A DNA stretch of 5,258 nt, from assembly GCA_028691575.1 (NCBI GenBank), contig JAQUYY010000140.1, positions 1-5,258 on the forward strand. The letters run 5' to 3'. Both the position numbers and the translations under genes were made by a program. Positions 4,345 to 5,258 of this stretch are shown here, piece by piece. Below the pieces are notes generated by a model. The model saw only the letters and a program-made list of their open reading frames with translations. It ran no database searches and was not told the origin of the DNA. Every line of letters begins with the position of its first letter. Position 1 is the first letter of the stretch. This stretch comes from Candidatus Gastranaerophilales bacterium. GTDB taxonomy: Bacteria > Cyanobacteriota > Vampirovibrionia > Gastranaerophilales > JAQUYY01.

Positions 4345-5258
4345 TTAAACTCTTGATGGCAAATGCTCTGTATTCTTGTTGAAAGTATATTTTAAAGACT
4401 GACTTTGAATGATTTCAAAAATTCTGTCAAAAATTTCTCTCGGGCTAAAAGGTTCTCCGTCGTATTTTAAATGTTCATAAATCTGAATATCCTTGTTTAA
4501 CCTATTACACCTGTAAACAAGAGTATTTGCCAATTGAGCGGTATAATTTCTTTCAACAATTATTAAAATTTCTTTTCCTTTGATAAAATCACTCAGCCAG
4601 TTTTCCGGAATCGGATTTAGAGTTCTGGGGTATAGGGCTTGAATTTTATATCCGGCTTCTCTTGCCATATCAATTGCTTCTAAAACAGCACCTGACGTGC
4701 TTCCCCAGCTAATAATTCCAATTCTAGAATCATCAGGACCGTATTTTTTTGCAGTTGCAAATTCATATCCTGCTGTTTCAAGTTTTTTAAATCTTTTTTC
4801 AGTCATCAATTTGTGATTTTCAGGTGAAGTTGAGGGAGTAGAGAATTCCGTATGCTCTAATCCTGTTGCAACATATGCTCCACCTTTATCACAAGGTTTT
4901 GAAATAGGCGAAATGCCTGTAAATGTGTTTTTATATCTTACATACAAGCCTTTGTCCTGACTTCTGTCATATCCAATTCTGTCTATGATTTTTAAGTTAT
5001 CAAAGTCAATCATATCAACACATTCACGTCTTTGTCCGACCGATGCGTCTGATAAGAGAATAACAGGAACTTGATATTTTTCGGCATAATTAAAAGCATT
5101 TATTGTTTGATAAAAACAATCAGAAACGCTCATTGGCGCAAGTACGATTTTTGGGGCATCGCCATGAGTTCCGTAAATAGCCATATTCAAGTCGGATTGC
5201 TCGGTTTTTGTCGGCAAACCTGTACTTGGACCACCTCTTTGAACATCAACAATAACAA
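4345..5258 (-). CDS. korA: 2-oxoacid:ferredoxin oxidoreductase, alpha subunit, C-terminal part (5' end off the right edge)
   Basis: The frame is open to the window edge and shows 303 residues. The apparent start at the TTG (5215-5217) is not real: the reading continues upstream with VDVQRGGPSTG directly before LPTKTEQSDL, the classic conserved block of this family. Further landmarks, in visible numbering, are GDAPKIVLAP (32-41), the segment QVPVILLSDASVGQRR (62-77), GLEHTEFSTP (132-141), the start of the transketolase-C-like domain at SWGSTSG (183-189), YPRTLNPIP (209-217), VERNYTAQL (234-242) and DGEPF (266-270). This subunit forms the pyrimidine-binding side of the TPP site and the C-terminal swivel domain, pairing with KorB encoded immediately downstream. 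Whether a gamma domain is fused at the N terminus, as in long (about 570-residue) relatives, or the protein is the short form (about 375), cannot be seen. Its promoter lies outside the window. Confidence 0.92.
   Translation of the reverse strand, partial: VIVDVQRGGPSTGLPTKTEQSDLNMAIYGTHGDAPKIVLAPMSVSDCFYQTINAFNYAEKYQVPVILLSDASVGQRRECVDMIDFDNLKIIDRIGYDRSQDKGLYVRYKNTFTGISPISKPCDKGGAYVATGLEHTEFSTPSTSPENHKLMTEKRFKKLETAGYEFATAKKYGPDDSRIGIISWGSTSGAVLEAIDMAREAGYKIQALYPRTLNPIPENWLSDFIKGKEILIIVERNYTAQLANTLVYRCNRLNKDIQIYEHLKYDGEPFSPREIFDRIFEIIQSQSLKYTFNKNTEHLPSRV

Overview
This is an AT-rich bacterial window in which every gene I can support lies on the minus strand. Read in transcription order (high to low coordinates) it holds: the C-terminal part of a 2-oxoacid:ferredoxin oxidoreductase alpha subunit (korA-like, running off the right edge); the complete beta subunit (korB-like); a complete glucose-6-phosphate isomerase (pgi); a complete type IV pilin / type II pseudopilin-like protein; and the N-terminal 122 residues of an unrecognised single-pass membrane protein running off the left edge. 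Low GC, the FTLAETL-type prepilin with its downstream WKKQYSDLSQAT and DVNG.K.PN motifs, and a ferredoxin-linked 2-oxoacid oxidoreductase together suggest an anaerobic, probably fermentative bacterium. My best guess is the gut cyanobacterial sister lineage Vampirovibrionia/Melainabacteria (Gastranaerophilales). That placement is inference from family resemblance; no rRNA or phylogenetic marker was tested.

Right half (1984-5258): the KorA and KorB genes are 17 bases apart and certainly co-transcribed. They form the TPP and [4Fe-4S] enzyme that decarboxylates a 2-oxoacid to its acyl-CoA and reduces ferredoxin. pgi follows after 103 bases with its own candidate sigma70-type promoter, and ends in a very strong hairpin terminator. 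These genes connect upper glycolysis with ferredoxin reduction, but nothing shows that they are co-regulated.

Middle (1736-1983): this short gap is densely packed. It holds the pgi terminator, a perfect 19-base palindrome, a near-consensus promoter for the pilin gene, and a leader of about 125 bases containing two palindromic repeats. One of these resembles a repeat found in intergenic DNA of many bacteria; the other is a 10-bp perfect inverted repeat just upstream of the ribosome binding site.

Left half (1-1039): the pilin gene ends inside a small palindrome, followed about 50 bases later by a bidirectional-looking terminator. A 672-base region without a convincing gene follows. It includes a composite palindromic element (about 563-735) with a 15-bp hairpin, which I read as a dispersed intergenic repeat. 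I see no CRISPR array, tRNA, rRNA, transposase or defence system, and no evidence of a new multi-gene system. The least ordinary material is the repeat-rich intergenic DNA around the pilin gene and the unrecognised membrane protein.
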